From Aliidongia sp035943795 (lineage in GTDB: Bacteria > Pseudomonadota > Alphaproteobacteria > ATCC43930 > CGMCC-115725): DNA of 64,000 nucleotides. The notes below the pieces were generated by a model. The model had not been told where the DNA came from and searched no databases. It saw only the letters and a list, made by a program, of their open reading frames with translations. A program made the position numbers and the translations under genes. The stretch spans positions 1 through 64,000 of the forward strand of contig NZ_DASZBY010000140.1 of the NCBI RefSeq assembly GCF_035943795.1, in the 5' to 3' direction. Position 1 is the stretch's first letter. Each line of letters starts with the position of its first letter. Below, piece by piece: positions 36,885-44,667 of this stretch.

Positions 36885-37107
36885 CGGCCAGAGGTTGCCG
36901 TGCAGGTCTCGGCTTCGTTGGAATTTTGTGCTTTTCCCGGGGGTGTTGCTTAAAGTACACGGTCGGTCGAGCGCCCGGTTGTTCGGGTCGCCATCCGGTC
37001 AAGCGGGATGTGTATGAACTCAATCGCTGCGGATGCCAAGACGCGGTGGAACGGTTCCTTCCAGCCTGTGGCACGAATGCACCGTTTCGGGCGTCGAGCG
37101 CCTTCGT

Positions 37108-37773
37108 TCAGGGCTCGTCGAGCCCTACGACGGTGTGAAGGTCGCGAACCTCGCCCAGCGGATATTTCAACTCTGCAGCGGGATTGTACTGCTTCAGCAG
37201 CAGCGTTGTTTCGGTGCGCCGCACGAACTCTTTGATCAGGACGACGTTGTTCGTCTTCGTCACGACCACGCCTGCGCCGACTTGCGGGGGCTTGTAGGGA
37301 TTGACGTGCAGCAACTGGCCGGGCCGGAAGCGCGGGATCATGCTTTCGCCGATCATGTAGATCGAATAGGCGTCGCGGACGTGGAGCAGCGAATGCGGTC
37401 GGGCGATGTAGTCGATCGGCCCGTCTTCCAGAAACATCTCCTGCTCCTCGCCACCCCGGGCGGCGCTGCGCACGGGGATCAGGTCCCGCGGGTCACGGGC
37501 CGGCAGGATCGGTCCGGGCGCCGCCTCGCTGCCCATCGACGGCGGAGGCATGACGCCGCCAACGGCAAGGTGGGATTCCGCTGTCGGCGGCAACAGGTCC
37601 TTGGCTTCGATCCCGAGAGCCGTGGCCAATCGCGTCATCCAGTCCAGCGTCAGGCGCCGTTCGCCCTTCTCGAGCTTGTTGATCTGCGGAGCGGTCGTGC
37701 CGACGCGCGTCGCCAAGGCCTGCATGCTGAGGCTGGCCTGCTCGCGAAATTCTCTCAGTCGGTTCGATGTCAT
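37108..37773 (-). CDS. phage CI-like repressor (XRE HTH plus S24 domain)
   Basis: The protein has 221 residues. The N-terminal XRE helix-turn-helix spans residues 3-60 (LREFREQASLSMQALATRVGTTAPQINKLEKGERR). The C-terminal S24/LexA-like domain has the catalytic-type serine in YMIGESMIPRFRPGQLLHVNP and a lysine in VVLIKEFVRR. This is the layout of lambda CI-type repressors cleaved in the SOS response. It is divergent from a phage-type gene, with operator-like repeats between them. It is an intact regulator of an otherwise reduced prophage. Confidence 0.88.
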   Translation of the reverse strand: MTSNRLREFREQASLSMQALATRVGTTAPQINKLEKGERRLTLDWMTRLATALGIEAKDLLPPTAESHLAVGGVMPPPSMGSEAAPGPILPARDPRDLIPVRSAARGGEEQEMFLEDGPIDYIARPHSLLHVRDAYSIYMIGESMIPRFRPGQLLHVNPYKPPQVGAGVVVTKTNNVVLIKEFVRRTETTLLLKQYNPAAELKYPLGEVRDLHTVVGLDEP

Positions 37774-37785
37774 GCCCGGATATTA

Positions 37786-37799
37786 TCCATAATGGACAT
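37786..37799. promoter_or_regulatory. operator-like site O1
   Basis: TCCATAATGGACAT, whose complement reads ATGTCCATTATGGA, contains 5-bp palindromic arms TCCAT/ATGGA. It is the near-exact copy of the site at 37883. It lies 13 bases before the repressor start, so binding would give autoregulation. Confidence 0.5.
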
Positions 37800-37882
37800 G
37801 GTTGGCAAGAGGGAAGTTCGATAATTTTCGGCATTAATTCAGTTGATGATATTGAACAAAACAAGTACGAATTGCATCTCTT

Positions 37883-37896
37883 ATGTCCATTTTGGA
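37883..37896. promoter_or_regulatory. operator-like site O2
   Basis: ATGTCCATTTTGGA differs from O1 (inverted) at one of 14 positions. A weaker third copy, ATGTCCGCTTTGCC, begins at 37904. O2 overlaps the ribosome binding site of the divergent phage gene, as expected of a lysogeny switch. Confidence 0.5.
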
Positions 37897-37903
37897 GATG
37901 CTT

Positions 37904-38503
37904 ATGTCCGCTTTGCCCATCATCCCCAGCCACAAGACCCGCCGGCAGGCATTGAAGCTGGAGCGGCTGGGTCCGCAGATGCCGCCGCCGGAGCGGTTGC
38001 AGCACGATCCGGTGACCCTGGTCGAGGAAAACGATCCGGAAGGTTGGCCGGTCCGCCACTGCCGAACGGTCGACACCATCGGTCGCCTGGTGCGCAACGG
38101 TCTGGTGCGTTCCGAATGGGCGGTCGCGGCCGACCGGTTCCGGCGTGACTATCGCGTGGCGCAATTCGATCCCCTGTGCGCGAACGATCTGCGGCGCGCG
38201 CGGGGCGCAGGCGGCCAAGGCTCTATCATGGACCGCGTCGAGGACGCCCGTCAGCGCCTGTTCGATGCGGTCGCGGGCATGGGCGGGATTTCCGCGCCGG
38301 CCGGTTCGATCGTATGGCACGTCATCGGGGCGGAGCTGACACTCAAGGACTGGTCGTTGCGTCAGGTCTGGGGTGGCCGGCCGTTGCGGCAGGAAGTGGC
38401 GACCGGGATCCTGGTGGCGGCCCTGGCGGCCCTTGATTCGCACTATCACGATCGCCGCCGCATCGCGCGTGCCGAGCGTCCTGCGCCGGCCGCCGGATTT
38501 TAG
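37904..38503 (+). CDS. DUF6456-type phage/alphaproteobacterial protein
   Basis: About 199 residues from the ATG that has TTTGGAG at proper distance; an ATG seven codons earlier coincides with operator O2 and lacks a site. The C-terminal half matches my recollection of the DUF6456 pattern: RRDYRVAQFDPLCANDLRRA, then GSIVWHVIGAELTLKDWSLRQVWGGRP..ATGILVAALAAL. The N-terminal part has an HTH-like helical segment (DTIGRLVRNGLVRSEWA). It probably acts in early phage regulation; its position opposite the repressor supports this. Confidence 0.6.
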   Translation: MSALPIIPSHKTRRQALKLERLGPQMPPPERLQHDPVTLVEENDPEGWPVRHCRTVDTIGRLVRNGLVRSEWAVAADRFRRDYRVAQFDPLCANDLRRARGAGGQGSIMDRVEDARQRLFDAVAGMGGISAPAGSIVWHVIGAELTLKDWSLRQVWGGRPLRQEVATGILVAALAALDSHYHDRRRIARAERPAPAAGF

Positions 38504-38515
38504 TTTAGGCCGAAC

Positions 38516-38616
38516 AAAAGAAGAACAATTCATTTGACGCGATCCGAGAGATCTGGCAGAAAAACCCCATCGTTCGAATTGTGCCCGCCCGGAAATTTCC
38601 GCGGCGGGCTTTTCGT
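38516..38616 (+). repeat. duplicated intergenic cassette, copy A (TTGAC box plus intrinsic terminator)
   Basis: It contains AAGAACA, a TTGACG hexamer at 38534 with a weak -10, the words CCATCG.TCG, and a terminator stem GCCCGCC / GGCGGGC (38583-38609) with TTTT. A similar cassette at 41422-41524 precedes the portal remnant. The order promoter-like box then terminator, directly ahead of late phage genes, suggests a site for antitermination or a short RNA. Confidence 0.5.
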
Positions 38617-38649
38617 TTCCGGGCGCGCTGGCGTTCCGGGGGAGGGGCA

Positions 38650-39156
38650 ATGGCGGGCTGGACCGACCACGAGCGGGGGGCCTTTCTGGCGCGCCTCGCT
38701 GAAACCGGCAATGTCAGCGATGCCGCACGCTGGGCTGCGGTGGCACGCTCGGGTGCCTATGCGCTGCGTCTCGCGGACGAAGAGTTCGCGCTCGCCTGGG
38801 CCGAGGCGCAGGGGCAGGCGGTCGATGCCCTGGAGATGGAGGCACGGCGGCGCGCGGTCGAGGGCGTGGAGCAGCCGGTGCTCTATGCGGGCAAGCCGGT
38901 GCACGACGACGGCGGCGACCCGGTCACCGTCCGCCATTATTCCGACCGGCTGCTGGAACTGCTCCTGAAGGCACGGCGACCGGAAAGCTTCAAACCGACC
39001 GACGAGGACCAGGATGGCGAGTTCGCTGCTCTCGATGACGGCGAGCGAGTGCGCCGAATTATGTGGCTTCTTGAGCAGGCGCGAACGCGCCGCGATGGAC
39101 CGCCTGCTGGCGGACATCTGGGTGCCGCTGCCGGGACCGCAGCGGGCGGCCTATGA
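38650..39156 (+). CDS. phage terminase small-subunit-like protein
   Basis: A 168-residue protein with a GGAGGGGCA site. The N terminus (TDHERGAFLARLAETGNVSDAARWAAVARSGAYAL) is a helix-turn-helix of the kind that recognises phage packaging sites. The middle has the LELLLKARRPESFKP segment common to small terminases. The 3' end overlaps the large-subunit start by more than 100 bases, and both frames look coding there (DDGERVRRIMWLLEQ in this one). It directly precedes the large subunit, which supports the call. Confidence 0.65.
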   Translation: MAGWTDHERGAFLARLAETGNVSDAARWAAVARSGAYALRLADEEFALAWAEAQGQAVDALEMEARRRAVEGVEQPVLYAGKPVHDDGGDPVTVRHYSDRLLELLLKARRPESFKPTDEDQDGEFAALDDGERVRRIMWLLEQARTRRDGPPAGGHLGAAAGTAAGGL

Positions 39157-40525
39157 GAACCAGGCCGACGTGCTGCTCTATGGCGGCGCGGCCGGCGGCG
39201 GCAAGACCGACCTGCTGCTGGGCTTGGCGCTCGGCAGCCATCGGCGGTCGATCCTGTTCCGCCGCGAGTTCTCGCAGTTGAAGGCGATCGAGGATCGGGC
39301 GCGCGACATGATGGGGCCGCGCGCGCATTACAGTGCGACGCGCCGGACCTGGCAACTGCCGGGTGGCCGCAGCCTGGAACTGGGCGCGGTCCAACGGCCC
39401 GGCGACGAGCGCAAGTACCAGGGCCGGCCGCACGATCTGAAGGCATTCGATGAAATTACCCATTTCACCGAGGCGCAGTTCCGCTTCCTGATCGGCTGGA
39501 ACCGCAGCGCCGTGGCGGGCTTGCGCTGCCGGGTCGTCGCCGCTGGCAATCCGCCGACCTCGGCCGAGGGCGACTGGGTCATCCGCTATTGGGCGCCCTG
39601 GCTCGATCGCCAGCATCCGAACCCGGCGGCACCGGGCGAGTTGCGCTGGTTCGCGACGATCGATGGCAAGGAGGCCGAGGTCGAGAGCGGCGAACCGTTC
39701 GTCCATGACGGCGAGCGTATCGAGCCGCGCTCGCGCAGCTTCATCCGCGCCCGGGTCGAGGACAACCCGTTCCTGCTGGCCGCCGGCTATCGGGCGACCC
39801 TGCAATCCCTGCCGGAACCTTTGCGTTCGCAGATGCTGTTCGGAGATTTTGCCGCCAAGCAGGAGGACGATCCGTGGCAGATCATCCCGACCCAGTGGAT
39901 CCTGGCGGCCCAGGGGCGCTGGTGCGAGACGCCGCCGGGACCGCTCGACGCGCTGGGCGTCGATGTCGCGCGTGGTGGGCGCGATCGGACGGTCGTCACG
40001 CCGCGGCACGGTCTGTGGTTCGCGCATCCCGAAGCGTTCGCCGGTGCCGAAACGCCGGATGGCGGCGCTGTGATCGCCCTGCTGGTGCCGTTGCTGGCGA
40101 CGCGCGCTTCGGTGCAGATCGACGTGATCGGCGTCGGAGCCGCTGTCTATGACGCGGCCCGGGCGCGTGGCCTGAATGCCGTGCCGCTCAACGGTGCCGC
40201 GGGATCGGCGGCGCGCGACCGGTCGGGGCAATTGGGCTTCGCCAATGCGCGGGCCGAATGGTGGTGGCGCCTGCGCGAGGCGCTCGATCCGGTGGCGGGT
40301 GAAGGATTGGCCCTGCCGCCCGACCGGGAATTGCTGGCCGACCTGACGGCACCGCGCTGGCGACTCAGCGGGGCCGGCATCCTGGTCGAACGAAAGGACG
40401 AAATCATCGCCCGCATCGGCCGCTCGCCGGACAAGGGCGACAGCCTGGTCTATGCCCATGCCCGCCCGATGGTGCCGGGGCAGGGGCTGCTGGATTTCCT
40501 GCGCGAGGAGGCGGAGCGGGGCTGA
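39014..40525 (+). CDS. phage/GTA terminase large subunit
   Basis: A 503-residue ATPase-nuclease (Terminase_6 type). It has Walker A LLYGGAAGGGKTDLLLG (near residue 60), the FRREFSQLKAIEDRAR segment, Walker B-like LKAFDEITHF, and the coupling motif VAAGNPPTS. The nuclease domain opens with LGVDVARGGRDRTVV and continues with IDVIGVGAAVYD and DKGDSLVYAHA. It packages DNA into capsids. A later start at 39095 would reduce the overlap with the small subunit, but the LLSRRERAAMDRLLADIW region looks native. The gene appears intact, though capsid genes are absent. Confidence 0.85.
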   Translation: MASSLLSMTASECAELCGFLSRRERAAMDRLLADIWVPLPGPQRAAYENQADVLLYGGAAGGGKTDLLLGLALGSHRRSILFRREFSQLKAIEDRARDMMGPRAHYSATRRTWQLPGGRSLELGAVQRPGDERKYQGRPHDLKAFDEITHFTEAQFRFLIGWNRSAVAGLRCRVVAAGNPPTSAEGDWVIRYWAPWLDRQHPNPAAPGELRWFATIDGKEAEVESGEPFVHDGERIEPRSRSFIRARVEDNPFLLAAGYRATLQSLPEPLRSQMLFGDFAAKQEDDPWQIIPTQWILAAQGRWCETPPGPLDALGVDVARGGRDRTVVTPRHGLWFAHPEAFAGAETPDGGAVIALLVPLLATRASVQIDVIGVGAAVYDAARARGLNAVPLNGAAGSAARDRSGQLGFANARAEWWWRLREALDPVAGEGLALPPDRELLADLTAPRWRLSGAGILVERKDEIIARIGRSPDKGDSLVYAHARPMVPGQGLLDFLREEAERG

Positions 40526-40659
40526 CGAGCCGGGTCAATGTTGCCACATGGCGAGACATCTACCGTGGCTTGCTTGCAAAATCGAAACAGTGCACAAGCG
40601 CAGAAATCCACTGCCAGTGGTATGTCACATTTTTGGTTGCAAGTTTTTTCGAGGAAAAA

Positions 40660-41352
40660 ATGTTCGGTAGATTTGCTCGAATGCATAGATGCGTTCCGAT
40701 TTTATTGTTGGTGACCGCGTGTAGCGCCCCGTCCACGCTTTCGAGTACAGCGCGCTATGGTCGTATTGGCGTATTGCCCGCATACGAATCGGATATTGGT
40801 AAACGTACGCCGCCAAGCTTGTTTGATAACGCACTGGTTGAGCATTTCGACCTGGATATCGGGCTCAACGAGTTGGTGATCGAGCAGGTCGAGAAATCCG
40901 CGGGCAATGCTCATGAGATCGTCGACCTGCAATCTCTCGCCTCGGAGTACGTCGGGACACCCAAGGTCCATTCCGGTGGCGAACGGCAGATTTTCGGTGA
41001 TTCCAGGCCGTTGTTTACCAGTGTCGTCCAGACTTTGGCCGGAGGGCGAGGGCTGGATGCCTATGTAGTCATCGAGGGCGGGTCCGTCTGGATAACCGAG
41101 CCGCAAGTGGCGCCGGCGCTCCGGTTGCTGGCGGCACAGGGGCACGACCTATCGATTCGGATGAACATCTACATTATCGATGGCAAGACTTTCGAGGTCT
41201 CGGCCGCCGCCACTTCCGAATTGGTGCAAAAGGGTGTGCCCGATTCGTGGTTCGTTGCTCCGAGGCAGCATTCCGACGAGATCAGAGGCGCCGTCGTTAC
41301 CCTGCTAGACAAAAATCTGGCCCCGGCGCTGCGGAAGCTGCGTTTAATCTAA
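40660..41352 (+). CDS. lipoprotein of unknown function, phage-remnant cargo
   Basis: About 230 residues from an ATG with GAGGAAAAA upstream. A lipoprotein signal (RCVPILLLVTACSAP) precedes a soluble domain with IGVLPAYESDIG, LDIGLNELVIEQVEKSA and LDAYVVIEGGSVW. I do not recognise it. The codon use is less GC-biased than in the flanking phage genes (more AAA, TTT, TAT). It lies between the terminase and portal genes with its own spacing on either side, so it looks like a cargo (moron) gene inserted into the phage block. Confidence 0.55.
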   Translation: MFGRFARMHRCVPILLLVTACSAPSTLSSTARYGRIGVLPAYESDIGKRTPPSLFDNALVEHFDLDIGLNELVIEQVEKSAGNAHEIVDLQSLASEYVGTPKVHSGGERQIFGDSRPLFTSVVQTLAGGRGLDAYVVIEGGSVWITEPQVAPALRLLAAQGHDLSIRMNIYIIDGKTFEVSAAATSELVQKGVPDSWFVAPRQHSDEIRGAVVTLLDKNLAPALRKLRLI

Positions 41353-41421
41353 GGACGCATCACCTTTTCAACCAGACCAGGCAGCGATGCCTCGTGGCAT
41401 CGCGCACTAACCAATGGAACA

Positions 41422-41524
41422 TAATAAGAACATTTTGCTTGACCCATTCCGAAACATCTGAGATAGATTCTCCATCGCTCGCATGACGCCCGCCCGGATC
41501 CCTCCGCGGCGGGCTTTTTGTTTT
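41422..41524 (+). repeat. duplicated intergenic cassette, copy B (TTGAC box plus intrinsic terminator)
   Basis: Second copy of the cassette at 38516-38616: AAGAACA, TTGACC at 41439, CCATCGCTCG, then a GCCCGCC / GGCGGGC hairpin (41488-41514) with TTTTT and GTTT. It ends 28 bases before the portal-remnant start. Confidence 0.5.
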
Positions 41525-41552
41525 GCGCTTCCAGCAAGAAGGACCCTGCTTC

Positions 41553-41932
41553 ATGGCAGCAACCCCTGGCCCTTCCGAGGCGGGCCTGTTCGCGCGCGTG
41601 GTCGGTGGCCTGCGTTATGCGGTGACCGGTGCGGCGCCGGCCTGGTTCGGCCCGTCGCAGCCGCTCCGGCCCGAGGCGCCGGCGGAGACCGCGGGCCGGC
41701 AGTTCGACTATCCGGTCGGCTATAACCTGCGGCTCCAGCCGCGCCAGGACGAGGGCACCGGCTTCGCGGAACTGCGCGGTCTCGCCGACGCCTACGATCT
41801 GGTCCGCCTGGTGATCGAGAGAACCAGGCGACGGACCGCCGTCTTGCCGTCATCGAGAGCCGGCTGGACGCGATCCACGGCTCGATCGAGAAAATCGAGC
41901 GTCATCTGACAGGCGGCGAGGAGCGTCCATGA
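41553..41932 (+). pseudogene. truncated portal protein joined out of frame to another phage gene
   Basis: The first ~88 codons read as a phage portal N terminus: FDYPVGYNLRLQPRQDEG followed by FAELRGLADAYDLVRLVIE, which in portals continues TRKDQ. After VIE at about 41819 the frame turns into Arg/Ser-rich nonsense ending at 41909. In the +2 frame from 41819 a plausible coiled-coil sequence appears (ENQATDRRLAVIESRLDAIHG...GEERP, stop 41932). Its end overlaps the next gene as ATGA. The simplest reading is a deletion that fused the portal 5' end to the 3' end of a gene lying before the lysis gene, removing capsid and tail genes. The start ATG has AAGGACC upstream. Confidence 0.65.
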
Positions 41933-42381
41933 CGACCGTCATGACGCTGCCGCGCGGCATTCGGCTGAACAATCCCGGCTGCCTGGAACGCATCGGGATC
42001 GATTGGCGCGGCCTGGCGCCGGATCAATCGGTCGATCCGCGGCTGGTCGCCTTTACCGGACCCGAATGGGGCATTCGCGCGCTCGCCCGGACTCTGCTCG
42101 GCTACCAGCATCAGGAAGCGCGCCACACCATTGCCGGCCTCGTCTCCCGGTTCCGGCCACCGGAGGTCCATGACACGAGCGGCTATTGCCGGTGGGTCGC
42201 GACCTCGCTCGATCGCGAAGCGACGGATCGGATCTCGCTCGACGAGCCGGCAACCCTGATGGGCATCGTTCAGGCGATCATTCGGCGCGAGAACGGGCCG
42301 CTGCCGAGCGGACGACCGCTCTGGTATCCGCATGAGACCGTCGCGCGCGGCCTGAAGCTCGCATTCAGCAATCGGGCCTGA
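41929..42381 (+). CDS. phage structural P5-like / peptidoglycan-hydrolase-like protein
   Basis: A 150-residue protein with GAGGAG five bases before the ATG. It follows the pattern LPRGIRLNNPGCLER...W.G...DQ.VDPRLVAFTGPEWGIRALARTLLGYQ, then TIAGLVSRFRPPEVHDTSGYCRWVA. Proteins of this family in phages are usually annotated as structural protein P5 and probably help in cell-wall penetration or lysis. It precedes the holin, which supports a lysis role. The gene looks intact. Confidence 0.7.
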   Translation: MTTVMTLPRGIRLNNPGCLERIGIDWRGLAPDQSVDPRLVAFTGPEWGIRALARTLLGYQHQEARHTIAGLVSRFRPPEVHDTSGYCRWVATSLDREATDRISLDEPATLMGIVQAIIRRENGPLPSGRPLWYPHETVARGLKLAFSNRA

Positions 42382-42401
42382 GCCCGAGATCGGAGAAAAT
42401 C

Positions 42402-42926
42402 ATGGATCTTTGGGACGATGCCAAGCAGGCGCTTGGCGCGGTGGCGCCGATCCTGGGTACGGCCGTCGGCGGCCCGCTGGGCGGAACGGCGGCCCGTCTC
42501 GTCGCCTCCGCGCTCGGCCTCGATCCGGCGACGCCGGCGCAGCAACTGGCGGCGGCCGTGACGGCAGCTTCGCCCGACCAACTGCTGGCGCTCAAGAAGG
42601 CCGACACGGATTTTCAGGTGGCACTCAAGAATCTCGATCTCTCGGCCGAGAAGGTCGCGTCCGACGATCGGGCGAGTGCACGTACCCGGGAGGCCGCGAC
42701 CCACGATTGGGTGCCGGGAACGCTCATGATGCTGCTGACCGGCGGCTTCTTCGGCCTGATCGGCTATCTCGCCAGCCACGATGTTCCGGTCGGCAACCGC
42801 GACCTGCTCAATATCCTGCTGGGCACGCTGGGCAGCGCCTGGACCGGCGGCGTCACCTATTACTATGGCTCATCGGTCGGTGCCGCAGTGAAGGACAAGG
42901 CGATCAATGCGCTGGCGCAGCGATAG
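42402..42926 (+). CDS. three-helix holin of the GTA type
   Basis: A 174-residue protein with GGAG before the ATG. The N-terminal half has a glycine-rich helix (APILGTAVGGPLGGTAARLVASALGL) and a coiled segment (LKKADTDFQVALKNLDLSAEKVA). The C-terminal half has membrane helices (GTLMMLLTGGFFGLIGYLA and ILLGTLGSAWTGGVTYYYGSSVGAAVKDKA). This is the pattern of the holin of three TMs for gene-transfer-agent release. It lies next to the P5-like gene and would form the lysis pair. Confidence 0.75.
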   Translation: MDLWDDAKQALGAVAPILGTAVGGPLGGTAARLVASALGLDPATPAQQLAAAVTAASPDQLLALKKADTDFQVALKNLDLSAEKVASDDRASARTREAATHDWVPGTLMMLLTGGFFGLIGYLASHDVPVGNRDLLNILLGTLGSAWTGGVTYYYGSSVGAAVKDKAINALAQR

Positions 42927-43021
42927 GCTCAACCGCAGACTGCAATTGCATTTTGCGACTTGTTTCGCGTTTCGTCATGCAATTTGATTTGAGGGCCGCG
43001 AATTGCCGAATCGGCGCCACC

Positions 43022-43147
43022 CTAGCGCGTGGCCAAATGCAACGAGATCGTTTCGCGTGGCAGGATCGGAATACCGGCCGTTTCGGTGACGGCGACGAGC
43101 GTCCAGACGAACATCAGCCCGGCCACCACCCAGACCAGCCTGGTCAT
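43022..43147 (-). CDS. small single-pass membrane protein, 41 aa
   Basis: A 41-residue protein (MTRLVWVVAGLMFVWTLVAV...) with one membrane helix. The ATG is preceded by GGAGGACGTGTC, a strong ribosome binding site, which is the main support. It could be a lysis accessory or an unrelated small protein. It is convergent with the holin gene. Confidence 0.4.
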   Translation of the reverse strand: MTRLVWVVAGLMFVWTLVAVTETAGIPILPRETISLHLATR

Positions 43148-43292
43148 GACACGTCCTCCCCGCCCGGTCGCCGCCCCACGCGACGTACGCAATCGTGGAA
43201 ATTCTACGGCGATCGGCAGGCGGGCATCCCCATGGTGCCGGGGATGCGGGAAGGAACCGGGGCGAGGGGGCGGAGCCGGGGCTCCGCCGTCG

Positions 43293-43793
43293 TCAGCGGG
43301 CGGCGGCGAGCTTGGGCTTCGGGCCCGGCTTCCGGCGAGTCGGCGCGATCGACTGGTCCTTGTCGCTGGCATCGGCCATGGCGCGGACCAGATCCAGCAC
43401 GCAGCGCTGCTGCTGCGCCGAACCGATCCGATAGAAATCGCGGATCAGGTCGAGGGTCATGCGGTTGCTCATGACGGACTTGTTCGCCGTTTCCGGCGTG
43501 CCGGCCTCGTCGATCGGCAAGGTCAGGTCCGCCGGCATTTCGTCGAAGAAGTAGGAAATCGGCGTCAGCAGGATATGCGCCATGTCGAACAGCCGGCTGG
43601 CGCTGACGCGATTGGCGCCGCTCTCGTATTTCTGCAGCTGCTGGAAGCTGACGCCCAGCAAGGTCGAAACGGCCTCCTGGCTCTTGCCCAACAGGATGCG
43701 CCGCATGCGAATGCGGCTTCCCACGTGAATGTCGACCGGATCGGGTTCGCCACGCTGCCGCCAGTCGTAGGAATTTTCTTGGGTCATGGTCAC
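43293..43793 (-). CDS. XRE-family transcriptional regulator
   Basis: A 166-residue protein; the GTG at 43793 has AAAAGG at good distance, while the ATG at 43787 lies too far from it. The HTH is VGSRIRMRRILLGKSQEAVSTLLGVSFQQLQKYESGANRVSASRL (residues ~25-70). The following helical region ends in a basic tail (RRKPGPKPKLAAAR). Regulators of this type (single XRE domain with AHILLTPISYFFDE) are common in Rhodospirillales and Rhizobiales chromosomes. Whether it belongs to the phage remnant or the core is unclear. Confidence 0.8.
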   Translation of the reverse strand: MTMTQENSYDWRQRGEPDPVDIHVGSRIRMRRILLGKSQEAVSTLLGVSFQQLQKYESGANRVSASRLFDMAHILLTPISYFFDEMPADLTLPIDEAGTPETANKSVMSNRMTLDLIRDFYRIGSAQQQRCVLDLVRAMADASDKDQSIAPTRRKPGPKPKLAAAR

Positions 43794-44182
43794 TAACGTG
43801 CCTTTCGAAAAGGGATCCGGGGTTGACCTCGCAACGGGCTCAGCGGAGCGAGTCCGTATTCCCGATTTGCCAACCGCAAGTTTCATCAGGCAAGTTCCGT
43901 GCCGATTGGCGGCAGGTGCCAGAAAGAAAAGATTTTGGCGGGCGAGCGTGCCCGCTGGCGGGACGGAAGGGATATGGTGCAGGGTGCGGTTGGGTGGGCG
44001 TCGCCACATCCCAGCGTCGAGCCCGTAGGGCTGTGCTGCACGCCCGCTGCTTTGGGTCGCAGGGTCGACGCTCACTTCAGCATTGGCATTCGGCACGGCC
44101 CGCAGCACGATAGGCGAACGGATGTCGAGACCGATCCCGGGGAGGGACTGTCTCAACCGACGAAACGAAGGGGCCCTGAGCG
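43794..44182. other. intergenic region, divergent promoters
   Basis: 389 bases between divergent genes. A short inverted repeat GCGGGC / GCCCGC lies at 43938-43955. No coding frame is convincing. It should hold promoters for the XRE gene and the cytochrome operon. Confidence 0.35.
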
Positions 44183-44659
44183 GTGCAGACTTGGCGTTGG
44201 AAATTTTCTCTCGGTGCGGCGGCGGCCCTGGCGGCCAGCATCGCGCTCATGGCGGCGGTCAAGGCCGATGATCTGGCATCGGTAGTCGCCGAACGCCAGG
44301 CGGGCATGAAAGCGATGGGCGGCAAGCTGAAGGAGATCAAGGCCTTTGCCGAGAGCGGCGCTGGCCAGGCCGAAGCCTCGGCCGATGCCGCGGTACTCGT
44401 CGCCACCGCGAAGTCGATTCCCGGCTGGTTCCCGGTCGGATCGGGTCTCGACAGTTTCTCGGGCAAGACCGCGGCGAAACCCGAGATCTGGAACGACCAG
44501 GCGAAGTTCAAGGCGATCGCCGCGACCTTCCAGGCCGATACAGTTGCTTTGCAGCAGGCCATTGCCGCCGGCGACAAGGCCGGGGCGTCGTCCGCATTCG
44601 AGGCGATGGGCCGCGAAGGGTGCGGCGCATGCCACGGCGCGTTTCGCGCCAAGACCTGA
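44183..44659 (+). CDS. cytochrome c-prime / c556-type protein
   Basis: A 158-residue protein with a GTG start and AAGGGG upstream. A signal peptide (FSLGAAAALAASIALMAAVKA) leads to a four-helix-bundle sequence beginning DDLASVVAERQAGMKAMGGKLKEI. The haem motif CGACH is near the C terminus, as in cytochromes c' and c556. These periplasmic proteins carry electrons or bind NO. The gene is followed after 8 bases by a dihaem cytochrome c, so the two probably act together. Confidence 0.88.
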   Translation: MQTWRWKFSLGAAAALAASIALMAAVKADDLASVVAERQAGMKAMGGKLKEIKAFAESGAGQAEASADAAVLVATAKSIPGWFPVGSGLDSFSGKTAAKPEIWNDQAKFKAIAATFQADTVALQQAIAAGDKAGASSAFEAMGREGCGACHGAFRAKT

Positions 44660-44667
44660 TCGCGCCC

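Noticed and set aside
37108..43793. Complete inducible prophage
   Set aside because: No integrase, capsid, tail or replication genes are present, and the portal gene is broken.
43938..43955. Inverted repeat GCGGGC/GCCCGC as a terminator
   Set aside because: It lies between divergent genes with no transcript expected to end there; it is probably chance in GC-rich DNA.
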